A stretch of DNA of 64,000 bases from Morinoia aosen (Eukaryota > Arthropoda > Malacostraca > Amphipoda > Talitridae). The stretch lies in NCBI GenBank assembly GCA_030386875.1, contig CM059564.1:65391936-65455935 (forward strand), in the 5' to 3' direction. Made by a program: the position numbers and the translations under genes. The notes beneath the pieces were generated by a model that ran no database searches, had not been told where the DNA came from, and saw only the letters and a program-made list of their open reading frames with translations. Each line of letters begins with the position of its first letter. The stretch's first letter is position 1. Positions 32,832 through 45,118 of this stretch are shown here, piece by piece.

Positions 32832-35800
32832 ATGGTGAGATGCGATTTATTTGAACAAATTTGTTTAATAATATTATGGAAATTCTGATTGGAATTTATG
32901 TGGTTTTATTTTGTGAGTGCGTCGTTTATATAAGTATCTGTGTATGTGCTGTAATTTTCATTTGAAAATCGGGTTGACCAATTACAGATTTTCATCATTG
33001 TCTAGGAACTGGAGTATTGAACAATTATAATGATGTTCCTGAAATCAAATTGCTTTTTATGGTTTTAATTTAAGTGAAATAATGTATATCTTGGTTATTG
33101 TAGGGTAATGGTCGTATCTTGTAAGTGTAATTGTCAACCTGTGTTTGGTATGGATAATTTTTAGTAGGCATCTAACACATTTTCATGTAGGCCTATAATG
33201 ATATGACTGAACTGGTTGAGTTATGACTGAACTGGTATATGTACTTTTGTCTGTTTCTATGAAACACTTGGACATGTTGTTTGCCAATCGGTACCAAAGT
33301 GGTGAATTGATCTGTGCTTGCAGTGGGAAATAATGGGCCCATCTTTTTTTCACTCAAGTTGTAGTTTGGTTTAAATATACGTTGTATGTTAGTAATTTTT
33401 TCTGAACTATCATTGGAATACTGTATTCTAACTAAACGACCAAATTTCTCAACCAGCAGTAAAATTTTATTTAGGCCTACATGCCACAAGTTACATTAAC
33501 TTCAGTTTACTAACCTTGAAATTCCTTTTTTGTAGTGTTGTCTTCACATAAGTTGAATTTGATTCTAATTTTGCTTGAAATGTTTTGGCAAGTAATTTAG
33601 ACATGAATTTTTAGGGAGGCCATTAATTTCAAATATTCAATTTCTGGTAACTTTGATTTTTTATAGATAATGTGTACAGTATAATTTTCCAATTTTACAT
33701 AGTTTGGTAGTTCAATGATTGAAGTTGTTGCCTCGGTATTAAAAATCAAACGTCTCTTCTACGCTTTCATTTAAATGACTTTCATATTGAGACCTTCTAG
33801 TGTAAGATTTCTACTAATTGTGAGATAATGGAAAGATCTCTATGCTGCAGTATATTTGAAGTACAAGTAGTAATGGTTATCTAACTCATAATTGGCCTGT
33901 AGAAGTATAAATTTTTGCTCTTAAGACTGAAAAAAGAAATCTTAGTGTTAATTAGAAAAATTGAATTCCAAGTGTTGATGGAATTGGAACTGTATATTGA
34001 CACATGTTTTGGTTTCCAGGTGAATGTTCCCAAGTCACGTCGTACGTGCTGCACCCGATGCAAGAAGCATCAGGTTCACAAAGTCACACAATATAAGAAA
34101 TCCAAGGTTAGTCTTATATACATTTTGTTTTAGGATTTAAGTAGCTGTGAAGACTGACTATATTAAACTTCAACCCATATTCCATTCAAATGTTATACAT
34201 CCTTATTTGGTTACAATTCAAGTGGTAGTGTTCATTTGATTATTTTGCTAATCTGTCTCAAAATTATAGTCAGTCTTGTTGAGATCCATGATTATTTTTG
34301 GTTACTTTTAAAGTAAAGCCTATTTTTATGGGATTTTCAAGAGACTGTAAAGTATCCTCGGGAATGGCTTGGTTATTAACTCTGTCAGCCTTCTTCAAAA
34401 TTGTAGCATGTGTATTGATAATGATTTGGTAAATCTGAAGGATATGTCAGTTATCGATTTTGTAAATTTCGATGCCTAAGCATAGTTAATTAGATCGAAA
34501 TAAACAAGTTTTCTTCTATGCACTTTCCGTCTCAAATGAGTATTTTATTAGTTATAGCGGTAAATGACTTGCCACAACTCCAGTGTTTGAAGCGGCAAGT
34601 AATTCAAGGTGAACGTCGGACAGCAATTCACTGCAACGCGCACTCGCTTCCAGTGCGATCGTCATCAAAGACGAAACTAAACTTTCCGCTATAAATCGTA
34701 AAATACTCAATTGAGACGGAAAGTGCATAGAAGAAAACTTGTTTATTTTGATTCAATTAATTAGGTTCAGGCACTAAAAGGTGGAAAATTGACAACTGAC
34801 GAATCCTTCAGATTTACCAATGATTTTTTGTATAGCAGGTATTCTAAAATTGTTGCGTTTAATCTGAGGATTTTTATGATGTAAATTTTTATGCTAATGA
34901 CTAGAAAAAAGTATAATCGGAGTAACATTTTGTGGACTCATAGGGAAAACAGGAAACCTGGAAATTGAGTTCAAAATATTATAAAATACAAACAATGTAA
35001 GATAGTTGCAAGTTTTCCTTAGTTTGAATTGCCATACTATTTGCTTTTGAACAGTTATGCATCGGATGGTCGATTTGTATGTGTTCCTTAATAGCATTAT
35101 GGGGGAGATTTGCAATACTATTTTGGTGTTTCCATGAACAGGAGTAGTAGCCATATTTTAAACCTGCTCTATAGGGCTATGAAGTACATGCATGTGCAGT
35201 TTACTCTTTAATAATTGAATAGTTTTCATGTAATAGGGGAAGGCAACTAATTTTGGTAAATGCTGAATGTTTGCTAGTAAGCAATTTTCCAGTTTTTGGT
35301 GCCTAAACATAGTTAATTAGGTCGAAATAAACATGTTTTCTTCTATGCACTTTCTGTCAGAAAAGAGTATTATACAAGTTATAGCGGTAAGTGACTTACC
35401 GCAACTCTAGTGTTTGAAGTGGAAAGAAATTTGAGCGGATTGTATGGAATACAACAATGGACTCTCCCTTCCGACGCGCTCGAACAATTGAGCGCATTCC
35501 TGCCATCTTAGAAAAAAGTGTACATACCGCTATAACTCATTATTTTTGTGATAATTTCTATTATTATTAACAAAAAGATCCTAGAAGTCGGTTCAGGCTC
35601 CGCGGGGTGAGCTAATAATAAATTGCAAAGTATTCAAACGTACTCTTAGACGTTTGGATACTCTACTATTTGTCCATGATTTTTGAACTATCCAAGCATT
35701 CATATTTCATATCAATTTAGTTTTGGTAAGGACCGATCTACAGTTCAATCGTGCAAAAAAATAAAACCTACCGCATTAACTCGGCAAATACTCATTTGCC

Positions 35801-38800
35801 GCAAAAAGTGAATAGAAGAAAAGTAGTTCATTTCGATGTTATTGCCATGATTCAAGCAACAAAAATTAAAAAATAGATTAGTAGCTGTTCATTGGATCGC
35901 ATTTGTCATCAAAGACGAAAATTAACATACTGCTACAACTCGTAAAATAGTAATTTCTGACCGAAAGTGCATAGAAGAAAACTGTTTATTTCAATCTGAT
36001 TAACTATGTTAGGGCCCAAGAACTCGAAAATCGATTACTAGCAAACATACAACATTTACTCTAACTTAAGTTGCAATTGACTGCAAGCGTTTTAATCCAT
36101 AAAGTGATCAATCTTCACCAAGACTTGCCTATATTGCCAAGTATTTTAAACTAAGAGTGCAAATTCAATTTTTCTCAGAGTTGGAAGTGTGCAAGACATG
36201 TTGAATCTCGTGTAAATATCTATCATTGTCTCTTAAAATTTATTGCTTTTTGACTTGTGTTCTAATATCTTAGGGTTATAAATCCGTTCATCACTCAGCA
36301 ACAAGGAATTGTTGCCACTGACAAGACAAATGTTATGTTGAATTGTCAACCCTGCCTGTAGTGTGTGAAGAATATTGAAGAGGTTCATACCAAGTATTGC
36401 CCAGCTTTTTAAATATGAAATAATAATTGTTCCTTGTGCATAATTTTTTCTTGCTATTGAAGCTCTTCCTTTGTTTTATCCTATTCACTTTGAATGCTAA
36501 ATTTTGTAGTTCAGTTGATATCATATATGCTTTTAATTGATATTACTGATTGTGCTTGGGGTTAATTTTTTAAAATACTAGTGTGAAGGTCTGAGCTGAA
36601 AGGTAGATAGGTCTTCTTTTTGTTGAAATAAAATGTTTTGTTTTATTAGGGACCATTAGGGACCCTCTTGTTTCAGTTTGCTGTTCTGTATTTCATTACC
36701 TCTGACTTTTTCAACTTTTATCTTGTTTCATACCTTCCTTTCTATCTTACTGTTGCTATGCACACGGGATCCTATGCGGGAACACCCTTTGTGCATAGAC
36801 TCCATGTTTCCTTAACTCAACACTGAAAGGTGTCTTCATTCTTCTTCTATTTGAACATTTTTGTTGTAAAGAGAGGCTAGAAGGAGGCAAGGACTAATTT
36901 GTAATCTATCGATCTGTAAAATACCTTCAAGAATGTCTATTTTCATTATAATGCTGTTAGGGAGTGGTGCAAGAATTTTTCTTCTTCACCTACTGAAGAG
37001 GGTGAAGCAAGAGATGGTTACCTCAGTGTATTGTAAGTTAAGTTTTTATACGTAAGGGCTAGATTTATAAATTATCTGAGTTGCTCATCTTGTAGTATTA
37101 ATTGGAAATAGTCGTGGTATACGTTTTAAGTAGTGTGACAGCTAATGTGAAAAACTTACTGATATCTTTTGCTGCTGCTATTACATAAATTTTTAAAAAA
37201 TCCAGCATCTGATTTTTTGAGTTGGAGAAAACTGTTGCTGGTATATCCCGTCCTGATAAACATATTAAGCAGCTTCAATCACACCTGCTGTGCTAGTAGT
37301 AGAGCTTGGCTCTGGAAGTGCTTACAATTTCACCTGGGCTGGTGGCTGACTCGAATTGTTCTCGTGTGACCTGTCATATGGGAGATGCTGGCTGGATGTA
37401 TAGGAGGTCTCTTGTATTGCTTACTTCACATTTTTTTCTGATCAATTCCTGATTTTTCTTATTGGAATGAAATGGTTGTAGAACAATCTGTTTAATTGTT
37501 GTGGTGGAAATGATCTACTGTTATTCTGCACTGCAGAGTGTAAAGATATATTAGCAGTAAAGACTTTATTTACTAATATTTATTGAATGAAATGACATTC
37601 TTTGATTGAAATTTTAAAAGTGAAATAGTGACTCCTCAGTGGGATACAACTATTGTGTGGATCATGGGACTGGTGCTCTCAAGGGAATATGCGAGGTCAT
37701 GATCTGAAGGTTAGGAAGAACTTTTTTTTTAAATCGATTAGGTAGGCTTTAGCTTGGGTACGAACCATTTTTTCCGTTCACTGCTGTCCCTTTTTCTGCA
37801 CCTATCATTTATTTGCTTCATCTACTTTTATCTTGTTTCATGAACTTCTTTCTGAGCTTACTGTTTCTGTGCATCTTGTGCATAGGTTCCTCGTCCTCTC
37901 AACTCTACTAAATGGGGGCTTCCTCATTCCTCTTTGGAACACCATTGTTGCGGTTAGGGTGGCTCAAAGTAACCTCTAATTTTGCGAGATGGTGATCCAT
38001 GTACCATTCGTAGCAACATACTATGCATAAAGGCCTGGGGTGTCCTACTCACGTCAGCTTATAACGCGTCCTAATTAATCTGAAACCTGTCCATACCTAG
38101 ACTTCTCGTGTGTCAATAGCTGAACTGAGAAAATGAAACTTTGTCTAAATTTTTCATTAAACCTGTCGGCTGAAACTCGTAACTTCAGTTTAACAAAGAG
38201 TTGATGCCATTAGTTCTTAAAAGTTCGTAATTGTCGACCACGTTTGATTTGAATGCCTTCAGCTATGTTTGTTTTTTGATTAGAGTTTAATTTCAATCTG
38301 TACTCGGTAACCTCTATGCATGGTTTTGTAGCTGAATAATTTTGTTACTAAAATTATTGGTCTGGAGGGTACCGTTTTTTTTGCGATCACATTCATTCTT
38401 CAGCTGACAGGTTAATATGGTGATCAAAGTAATTTGTAAACAAGTTCAAGCTCAAGCATCGATATTCTTGATTTTTTAATTCCTCTGGGGAGAGACATTA
38501 ATTGTATCTTTGGGAATTGGCACTTGGGGAAAATGGAAGGTAGTGATGTGAAAGTCGCACATATTGTTTTTTGGGTAATTAGTCTTTTAACACCTTTTTC
38601 TTCAACTAACTTTGATCTTGTTTCGTGAACTTCTATCGTCTTCCTGTTTCTATGCCCTTTCTGCATAGATTCATTGTTCCCTTAACTCCATACTAAATGG
38701 TGCCTTCTTCCTTCCTCTCTTTGGATCTCACTTGTTGAGGATAGGGAGGCTTAAACTAACTAATAAACTAATCTTTTCTTCAACTACTAGCTGGTTCCAT

Positions 38801-41425
38801 GATTATCTTTCAATCTGGCTGTTCCTGTGCTTAAAATGTGACGCATTTTGTGTGTAGATTGTTTGTTCCTTAGATGGTATTCTAGATGGTGCCATCCTCT
38901 CATGGGAACATTTTTTTTAGAAGTTAGCGAGGCTTGAACAAAGTTTGAATCAAAGCTTGTTTCGTATCTCAATGGTTTCCCTTTTCAGGAAAGGAGGTTC
39001 TCCCAGGGGCGTCGCAGATACGACGCCAAACAAGCCGGTTTCGGAGGTCAGACTAAGCCCATCTTCAGAAAGAAGGTAAGTTCAGATTGACCTGAATTCC
39101 AGTATACTGGAAATGAACTCGTACCAGTTAGCCACACTTCGTGTTCCGGGCGGGCGTTGTGTTTATGGTGCATGGTAGTTAGCCTCGACTAGGCTCAAAC
39201 GTTAGAGGCGAAGTACTTCTCCATTAAAAATTAACTCTTATTGTAGATTCTTAGGTCGTCTTTGAATTTCGTTAGCGTGGTAAACTGGCATTATTTGCTG
39301 ATTCGTCAGTTAAATTTTTATGCCTATGCTAGCCTGCGTGGTGGAATATCAGACAAATGCTCGTTCATTTTTACTGAAAATTTTAGTTGTCCTGCCTTAC
39401 TAAACTTGCTTAGGAAATAATGTCTATTTTGAAAGTGACTAGCCTTGCTATTTTAATTATAGTTAGACTTTGCCAACGGCAAAACTTCGACGTAAATAAT
39501 ACCAGCTCGCCACACGTTTCGTCTTCCGAGTAATAAATTGGTATAGACAACTCAGAAGCCGCCGTTTTCAAACTATTGACATCGTTGCAGCGGTACAGCT
39601 GGTAACAAAACTTCTGTTCCCATGTTAATGGTGCAGTTCTTCTTGTCTAAATGATCAATTTTGTGATATTTTTCAATGATCGGTATGTTATAAATGCGCA
39701 AATTTTAGTAAAAAGAAAGCTCAACCTTCAAGATCTTGCAGTGAAAACCTCTCGCAGCATTGCAAAGTTGAGAGAAGTTTTCACGCTGCCAGCTGCATCG
39801 ATACAGCGGTATAAGTTGTCTGAAAAATGCGGCTCTAGTTTCTCGTTCATTACCACGGTGATCACTGCACTCTGTTCCAACCTAGTTTCTTTTGTATCTG
39901 CAACGAATGATACCATATTTTCTAAGTCGCAACCCGCAAGAAAAATAAAATCGGACTTGCTTGCCATTTATGCAACAAATGTTTCTGATATACCATTGTG
40001 AGTTGTTCTTGATTCTATCATTTTTACACGGTTTTCTTGTTCATGTCGGACATCTCTTTTCTACAGTTATTTATATTATGTGTATTTTCAGTTTATTTTC
40101 CATTGATTCATTGTTAATTTTTCAATGAGTTCCTCACATTGGTCGTGTCAAGTAATTGGATTTTTGGTAATAAAATTAGTTAATAATCCGGGAGAACGAC
40201 GAGTTTCCTCGTCTCGATATTCAGTAATCAATTGAATGATAATTTTTTTTAAGTGCAATTGTTGAAAATTCAGATCACCACAGGTCACGTGGTGTTGTTA
40301 TTTCGAAGGGTGTATTGATATTTCGGTGAATTTTTCTTCAGCGAATTTGAAGAGGGAATGCACGTAAAATGTTGGCCTACATTTTTACCCAGTTTTTTCT
40401 CAAATTGCGTTGGAAATGAATGTGCGAGTTACATAACACTTTCAAAAAACAAAAAAATCAAACAAACTATAATTAGGCAGTCTGTATACAACTTTCGGTT
40501 TTAAATAGTATTAGACCGCTGTCACCCGCGAACCAACCGCAAATTTTTGCCGTTCTATACACATATACACGTTCTATACACTGCGAATCGGCTGGGTTTC
40601 AGCTATGAGCTTCGGTGCATTTTTGGGAGCCGTTTCTGCGTAATTGGATGAACGAAGTGGACGGTGTACTGTTGGGTTGGTGTGTGTTCATTCAGTTCGT
40701 ATAGATTTTTTCATTGCTCTTATTTCATCTTATAATTTAAGAATCCGTTTTATTGTCCATTAAAGTTTTCAAAGTGGCATTCTGATTGTGGGATTAACAA
40801 TTATGTTAAAAATACCATTCAACAATTGGTTGACCGCAAGAAATGACATTGGTGATGCTCAGTTGATGAAGACTAAGATGGCGTTTATAAAATGGCGTTA
40901 AATAAGATTGATCTCCAATTTTATTGTCAGATAATGTGGCACTTTTCCTACCGCATTTTACTTCAGCAGAAAGAGTGTAAAAATTTCTCTCGATTAGAGC
41001 CCTGCGCTAGCAAACTACTAAGCATCGCCCTTATTCCAGTCTACCATCGAGATGCGAGGGGTTCAAATATCTCTAAATGGCAATTTTGGGCTTTAAATCA
41101 GATCTTTAAATCTCCAGGAGAGGCTTCAAATTCTTTGAATATTACCGGCTATCTGGTAAGTTTAATAGCGTAACACTAGAGGTGTGTTCGTGTGACAGCG
41201 GCTTTAGACATGCTCTAGTCTAGACGAATGTTATCATTAGCTGCCTTATTGTGTTGGGTCTTCAAGTATTTTCTTTGCTTTGTGCAGGCGAAGACCACCA
41301 AGAAGCTGGTGCTCAAGTTGGAGTGCTCCAAGTGCAAGCTGAAGAGGCAGCTGCCCATCAGGAGATGCAAGCATTTCGAGCTCGGTGGTGACAAGAAGAG
41401 GAAGGGCCAGATGATCCAGTTCTAA
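32832..41425 (+). CDS. RpL36A: 60S ribosomal protein eL42 (L36A/L44), 4 exons
   Basis: Coding exons: 32832-32834 (ATG alone, then GTGAGA donor), 34020-34106 (acceptor GGTTTCCAG, donor GTTAGT), 38989-39075 (acceptor CCCTTTTCAG, donor GTAAGT) and 41288-41425 (acceptor TTTGTGCAG, stop TAA). All joins are in phase 0 and give 104 residues, the usual insect length. The protein starts [20 protein letters not shown], includes [20 protein letters not shown], and ends [19 protein letters not shown], near-identical to the family. Four cysteines (C12, C15 in the first part; the ECSKCK pair and RRCKHF later) match the zinc-binding site. It is a component of the 60S subunit near the tRNA exit site. Introns 2 (4.9 kb) and 3 (2.2 kb) are full of MITEs and dispersed repeats. 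No clear AATAAA was seen after the stop. Confidence 0.97.
32835..34019 (+). other. intron 1 of eL42
   Basis: 1.2-kb T-rich intron directly after the start codon, donor GTGAGA, acceptor GGTTTCCAG. No mobile element or RNA gene recognised. Confidence 0.8.
34428..34818. mobile_element. palindromic MITE family A, copy 3
   Basis: Ends GGTAAATCTGAAGGATATGT and inverse, flanked by a perfect 8-bp duplication AATGATTT. Arms of about 150 bp include TTCTTCTATGCACTTTCCGT and GAGTATTTTATTAGTTATAG; 391 bp in all. Non-coding. The intact flank shows where the host intron was cut. Confidence 0.93.
35255..36060. mobile_element. palindromic MITE family A, copy 4 (composite)
   Basis: Outer ends GGTAAATGCTGAATGTTTGC and inverse, flanked by CTAATTTT and CTAACTTA (imperfect 8-bp duplication). 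Inside are additional partial arms (TTCATTTCGATGTTATTGCC at 35845; CATCAAAGACGAAAATTAAC at 35912), so one family A element appears to lie in or be recombined with another; 806 bp. Confidence 0.8.
36580..36910 (+). repeat. dispersed repeat family D, copy 2
   Basis: Plus-strand copy with GGTCTTCTTTTTGTTGAAAT, TTATCTTGTTTCATACCTTC and CCTTAACTCAACACTGAAAG. Located in intron 2 of eL42. Confidence 0.6.
37690..37965 (+). repeat. dispersed repeat family D, copy 3
   Basis: Plus-strand copy with TTCCGTTCACTGCTGTCCCT, TTTATCTTGTTTCATGAACT and CTACTAAATGGGGGCTTCCT, ending near GGTTAGGGTGGCTC. In intron 2 of eL42. Confidence 0.6.
38570..38960 (+). repeat. dispersed repeat family D, copies 4 and 5 in tandem
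   Basis: A well-kept copy to about 38765 (CTTAACTCCATACTAAATGG, GAGGATAGGGAGGCTTAAAC) is followed directly by a more diverged one (38775-38960; AGATGGTGCCATCCTCTC, AGTTAGCGAGGCTTGAAC). It ends 28 bp before exon 3 of eL42. Confidence 0.55.
40514..41203. mobile_element. Harbinger-like MITE in eL42 intron 3
   Basis: Ends GACCGCTGTCACCCGCGAAC and inverse of AGCCGCTGTCACACGAACA, flanked by TTA on both sides. TWA targets and GC-rich CTGTCAC-type ends are typical of PIF/Harbinger non-autonomous elements. The 690-bp interior has no transposase. It ends 85 bp before the last eL42 exon. Confidence 0.55.
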
Positions 41426-42057
41426 TCTGTCTCGCTCTAGTATACCCTACGAGCCTTGATTTGTCGTTTCCTTCAAGCCTAACTTATCTGTGATACTGTG
41501 AGCTTGATCAAAATCAACTGGTAATAGTTAACTACAAAGTTACATTTTAAATAGGAGCTGCTGTTACCAAGTTGCGCTGAAATGATATCCTGATCGTTTC
41601 AACTTTGCTAATACTGTATTTAATGAAGTAAACTGACAAAAGTTGACTAACCTCGCTTTGCGCAGAAGATGGCTTTAAAGAATTTCTACCTTGGACCTAA
41701 GTGGGTGGCATTTAGTTAGTTATGGCGTTCTTAGCTGTGCAATTCTTGCATTGCAAAAACATTTTCAAGCGTAGACTAGTTATGACATGCCACGGAAAGC
41801 AAGTCTTTCACTATGTTTTCTTGATCAATCGTAACTGAGCCTGTCTTTCAATGAATATAGGCACTCACAGTTAGTGATGAAAAAAAAACGGTTTCATTTG
41901 ATAACGTTTTTTTGCAAAAAAAACGTGTTTTTATGTGTTTTTTTTTTTTTTTTTTTGCAATTCTAAATTTTGTTAAGCATATGTCTGGGTTTTTGTTTGG
42001 ACACCTGAAATATATTAATTTCCATGTTTTTTAGTCATTTCATTGTTATAAAAACAT

Positions 42058-42922
42058 CAAAAAGAAACCATACAGTAAAAGTGGTGGCAGATAACCCACA
42101 ATTACCTAGAGGCGTCTAAGAGGAACAGCAGGAGCCACAGAACTTATATATTGATGGAGTCAAAATTCAGAGCTTACTATCTCTACTATGCCTGATTTCA
42201 TTTTTATGTGACCAAAAAAATCAGACTTTGCAGAGATAATAAGGGTAAATCTGAAGGATATGTCAGTTATCAATTTTGTAAATTTTGATGCCTAACCTAA
42301 GCATAGTTAATTAGATCGAAATAAACGAGTTTTCTTCTATGCACTTTCCGTCTCAAATGAGTATTTTATTAGTTACAGCGGTAAATGACTTACCGCAACT
42401 CCTTTGTTCGAAGCGGCAAGTAATTCAAGGAGCACGTCGGACAGCAACACTGCAATGCGCACTCGCTTCCAGCGCGATCGTCATCAAAGACGAAACCAAA
42501 CCTACCGCTATACCTCATTAAATACTCTTTTGACGAGAAAAGTGTATAGAAGAAAAGTTTATTTCGATGTTATTACCATGATTCAAGCAACAAAAATTCG
42601 AAAATCGATGAGTAGCTGTTTATTCGAGCGCATTTGTCATCAAAGACGAAACTAAACTTATCGCTATAATTCATAAAATACTCATTTGAGACGGAAGGTG
42701 CGTAGAATAAAACTTGTTTATTTTGATTCAATTAATTAGGTTCAGGCACCAAAAAGTGGAAAATCGATAACTGACATATCCTTCAGATTTACCATAATAA
42801 GCTCTGAATTTTGACTCCATCAATATAAGTTTTGTGGCTCCTGCTGTACCTCTTAGACTCTAGGTAATTGTGGGTTATCTGCCACCACTTTTACTGTATG
42901 GTTTCTTTTTCATGTTTTCATT
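42058..42922. repeat. inverted repeat split by a family A element
   Basis: Left arm AAAGAAACCATACAGTAAAA...GAGTCAAAATTCAGAGCTTA (42058-42178) pairs with the right arm TAAGCTCTGAATTTTGACTC...CATACAG-type end (42798-42920), about 120 bp with few mismatches. The original loop was about 60 bp of satellite-like sequence; the family A element then landed at its edge. Confidence 0.8.
42244..42793. mobile_element. palindromic MITE family A, copy 5
   Basis: Ends GGTAAATCTGAAGGATATGT and inverse, flanked by a perfect 8-bp duplication ATAATAAG. At 550 bp it is longer than copy 3 because an extra arm segment (TTATTTCGATGTTATTACCA) lies inside. Confidence 0.92.
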
Positions 42923-43020
42923 ACAAAACAATGACTAAAAACCATAGATATTAATATATTTAAGATGACCAAAAAAATATGCTGTTTTTTTAAAAACATG
43001 TTTTTTTACAAAAAATTCTG

Positions 43021-43694
43021 GGTCAATGTGAAGTTTAATGCAATCAGAAAATAATAATTAGCGATCCCAGGAATCACTAAAGGAACCCATTTAAGAACGT
43101 TTTACACGAATGACATTCTGCTCGCTGATGCGTTATTTTCGAATAATTGAACTTTGAAGTTGGCCTTTGGGCCAAAGGAAGGGAGCGCGTGAAACGGAAT
43201 TTAATTAGTAACGGAAACTATTACAAACGTAAAGAGGTTGGGTCGGGAGGGGGAGGCACAGTTCTTCTAATGAAAATTATAAATAAAGCTGCTAACCAAC
43301 CCATTTGGGTCATGACCGCAATCTTGTTGACATCGGCTCTAAGATGGCAGCGCCCATGGTGGTCACCATCATAGAGCCGATGTAAACAAGATTGTGGTCG
43401 TCACGTTAATGGGTGGGTTAGAAGCTTTATTTATAATTTTCGCTAGAAGAACTGTGCCTCCCCCTCACGACCCAACCTCTTTACGTTTGTAACCGGGGGT
43501 TAGCTTCCGTTTTTAATTAAATTACGCTCGCTTCCTTTGGCTCGGGAAGTCCAACTTCAAAGTTCAATGATTCGAAAATAAAGCATCAGCGAGCAGAATT
43601 TCGTTCTTGTAAAACGTTCTTAAATGGGTTCCTTTAGTGATTGTTTGTAATATAATTATTAATTTCCACGATTGCATTAAACTTCACATTGACC
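43021..43694. mobile_element. foldback MITE family B, copy 3
   Basis: 674-bp palindrome with ends GGTCAATGTGAAGTTTAATG and inverse, flanked by a perfect 8-bp duplication AAATTCTG. Centre near 43357 (AAGATGGCAGCGCCCATGGT). Close to copy 1 in sequence and length, so the two spread recently relative to the satellite around it. Confidence 0.92.
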
Positions 43695-44159
43695 AAATTC
43701 TGACTAATAAAAATGAATATTAATATATTCTCTGGTACTAAATATAACCATGCTGTTTTTTTTTTTGCAAAGAATCATGACTAAAAAACAATATATTTTA
43801 GCCTATGTGACCTAAAAAGTCCCGTGCAGTTTAAAAAAAACATGTTTTTTACTAAAAAATCATAACTAAAAAAACATGAATATATTTATGAGACCTAAAA
43901 AACCCCATGCTGTTTTTTAAAAAATATGTTTTTTTACAAACAATGATGTATAAGAAAACCTGGATATGAATATATTTTATGCGACCAAAAACCCATGCTG
44001 TTTTATTTTATGTATTTTTCATAAAAAATTGTGTCTTAAAATCATGGATATTAACATATTTTATGTTACCAAAAAATCCTTGTGTTTTTAAACATGTTTT
44101 TTTTATTAAAAAGTTAATATTATTCATTTTTTGGTCACGAATTCTTCGTAAAAAAAACA

Positions 44160-44425
44160 CCGCTCAGGGGGATACAATTATTGTATCTATGGGAACTAGT
44201 GCTCCCAGGGGGACAATGTAAGGGCCCAAGCTGAGAGTTAGGTAGGCCTTCTTTTTGTTGAAATGAAATGTTTTTGTGATGTTAAGGACCACCTTTTTTT
44301 CGGTTCACTGCTGTCCTGTTTTTCAGCACCTACAACTGTCTTCTTCAACTTTGATCTTGTTTCATAATCTTCCTTCCTCTCTTTGAATCGCATTTTTTGC
44401 TGGGTAGGGAGGCTAAAACTAATGA
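44160..44425 (+). repeat. dispersed repeat family D, copy 6
   Basis: Plus-strand copy inside the satellite: GCCTTCTTTTTGTTGAAATG, TTCGGTTCACTGCTGTCCTG and GGGTAGGGAGGCTAAAACTA. Its left side includes GGGGGATACAATTATTGTAT and GTGCTCCCAGGGGGACA, parts of which recur at 37640 and 9585. Confidence 0.6.
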
Positions 44426-44875
44426 CTTATCTAATCTGTAAACGAAACATGGATATTAATTTATTTTATGTGACCAAAAAAACATGTTTCCTGAAAATTT
44501 TTTTTTTTTACAAAAAACATGAGTGTTATTAAATTTTATCTGACCAAAAAAACATGACATTTTAAAAACCATGTTTTTTTCACCAAAAGTCATTAATTTC
44601 CATGTTTTTTAGTCATGATTTTAATTTGGTTAAGAAAACATGATTTAAAAAAAACAGCATGTTTTTTTTGGCACATAAAATATATTAATATCCACATTTT
44701 TAATTATGATTTTTCTGTGAAAAAGATGTTTATTTAAAAAAATACAGCAAGGTTGTTTATGGTAAAATAAAGTTTATTAATATCCGTGTTTTTTAGTCAT
44801 CGACTTTTTTGTAACAAAAACATTCAAAAAACAGCATGGATTTTTTGGTCACATAAGATATATTAATATCCATTA

Positions 44876-45118
44876 GAACCGTACCAAGTCTTAGAATAAA
44901 ATATCCACAAAGAATCTATTCACTCTATAAAACCTTTCGGAGACTAGCTCCATCCTCAGTAAGTCATTCAGTCAAATGTTTTTCAAAGGAACAGTGAAAA
45001 TTCATTGTCCATTTCACCAAATTTTACAGAATGACTGAGGATGGAGCTGGTCTCCGAAAGGTTTTATGGAGTGAATAGATTCTATGTAGATATTTTATTC
45101 TAAGACCTAGTACAGTTC
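44876..45118. mobile_element. TA-flanked palindromic MITE
   Basis: Arms of about 100 bp: GAACCGTACCAAGTCTTAGA on the left and inverse GAACTGTACTAGGTCTTAGA on the right, extending through TCTATTCACTCYATAAAACC and CTCCATCCTCAGT. TA lies on both sides, as for Tc1/mariner. 243 bp, non-coding, inserted in the satellite. Confidence 0.8.

Larger units (their letters stand above)
34107..38988 (+). other. intron 2 of eL42, MITE- and repeat-rich
   Basis: Donor GTTAGT, acceptor CCCTTTTCAG. Contains family A elements at 34428-34818 and 35255-36060 and four copies of dispersed repeat D between 36580 and 38960. I looked for box C/D or H/ACA snoRNA signals and found none I could support. Confidence 0.8.

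Noticed and set aside
32835-41287. snoRNA in eL42 introns
   Set aside because: Ribosomal protein introns often host snoRNAs, but no pairing of C/D or H/ACA boxes with a terminal stem could be supported by eye.
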